Assembly (NCBI GenBank): GCA_947460225.1
Contig: CANHHI010000113.1
Coordinates: 1-5,335, forward strand
Direction: 5' to 3'
DNA length: 5,335 nucleotides
DNA from: Flavobacteriales bacterium
GTDB taxonomy: Bacteria > Bacteroidota > Bacteroidia > Flavobacteriales_D > CANHHI01
The notes beneath the pieces are model-generated. The model worked only from the letters and a program-made list of their open reading frames with translations. It was not told the DNA's origin and searched no databases. The first letter of the stretch is position 1, and each line of letters starts with the position of its first letter. Both the position numbers and the translations under genes were made by a program. Below, piece by piece: positions 5,320 to 5,335 of the stretch.

Positions 5320-5335
5320 CCTTTTCAGGACTTTT
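5306..5335 (-). CDS. Possible C-terminal end of an upstream gene (KSPEKATFL)
   Basis: Reading in from the right edge on the minus strand, one frame gives KSPEKATFL then TAG, 42 nt before the peptide B start. It could be the tail of the preceding gene in the same orientation. Nine codons are too few to prove coding, and another frame stays open for longer. The family is unknown. Confidence 0.18.
   Translation of the reverse strand, partial: KSPEKATFL

Overview
The window fits the chromosome of a Bacteroidota bacterium. The evidence is the Bacteroidota-style B-type recombination nuclease, the absence of clear Shine-Dalgarno sequences with A-rich stretches before the start codons instead, and small double-glycine-leader peptides of a kind common in that phylum. 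I cannot name a genus.

Left part (1-3378, plus strand): two housekeeping genes lie back to back. The first encodes a YggS/PLPBP-family pyridoxal-phosphate homeostasis protein. Its TAA is followed directly by the ATG of a 905-residue AddB-like protein, with a degenerate UvrD-like N-terminal region and a C-terminal PD-(D/E)XK nuclease. The nuclease gene ends abruptly two codons after a CxxC, so the last cysteine expected of an AddB-type iron-sulfur site is missing.

Middle (3370-3522): a short convergent intergenic region packed with six perfect inverted repeats. One is a convincing terminator for the minus-strand operon. Another is a 20-bp perfect palindrome that looks like a dispersed repeat unit.

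Right part (3518-5335, minus strand): the region of real interest. Reading leftwards are two tiny genes, peptide B (51 aa) then peptide A (46 aa), and a 454-residue polytopic membrane protein with a soluble C-terminal domain. The gaps are 44 and 40 nt. The two peptides share a leader ending in GKNLxKVKGGG. Their cores differ, but both keep DAxDxHC[G/A]R and two cysteines exactly 13 residues apart. The membrane-protein gene is a compositional mosaic: the membrane half is about 26% GC and the soluble half about 46%, by hand count over equal 420-nt stretches. My inference is a secreted-peptide module, either bacteriocin-like with immunity or a peptide signal with its receptor, in which the peptide-facing membrane half is variable and the cytoplasmic half conserved. 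No exporter, maturation enzyme or promoter is visible here; these may lie beyond position 5335 or elsewhere in the genome.
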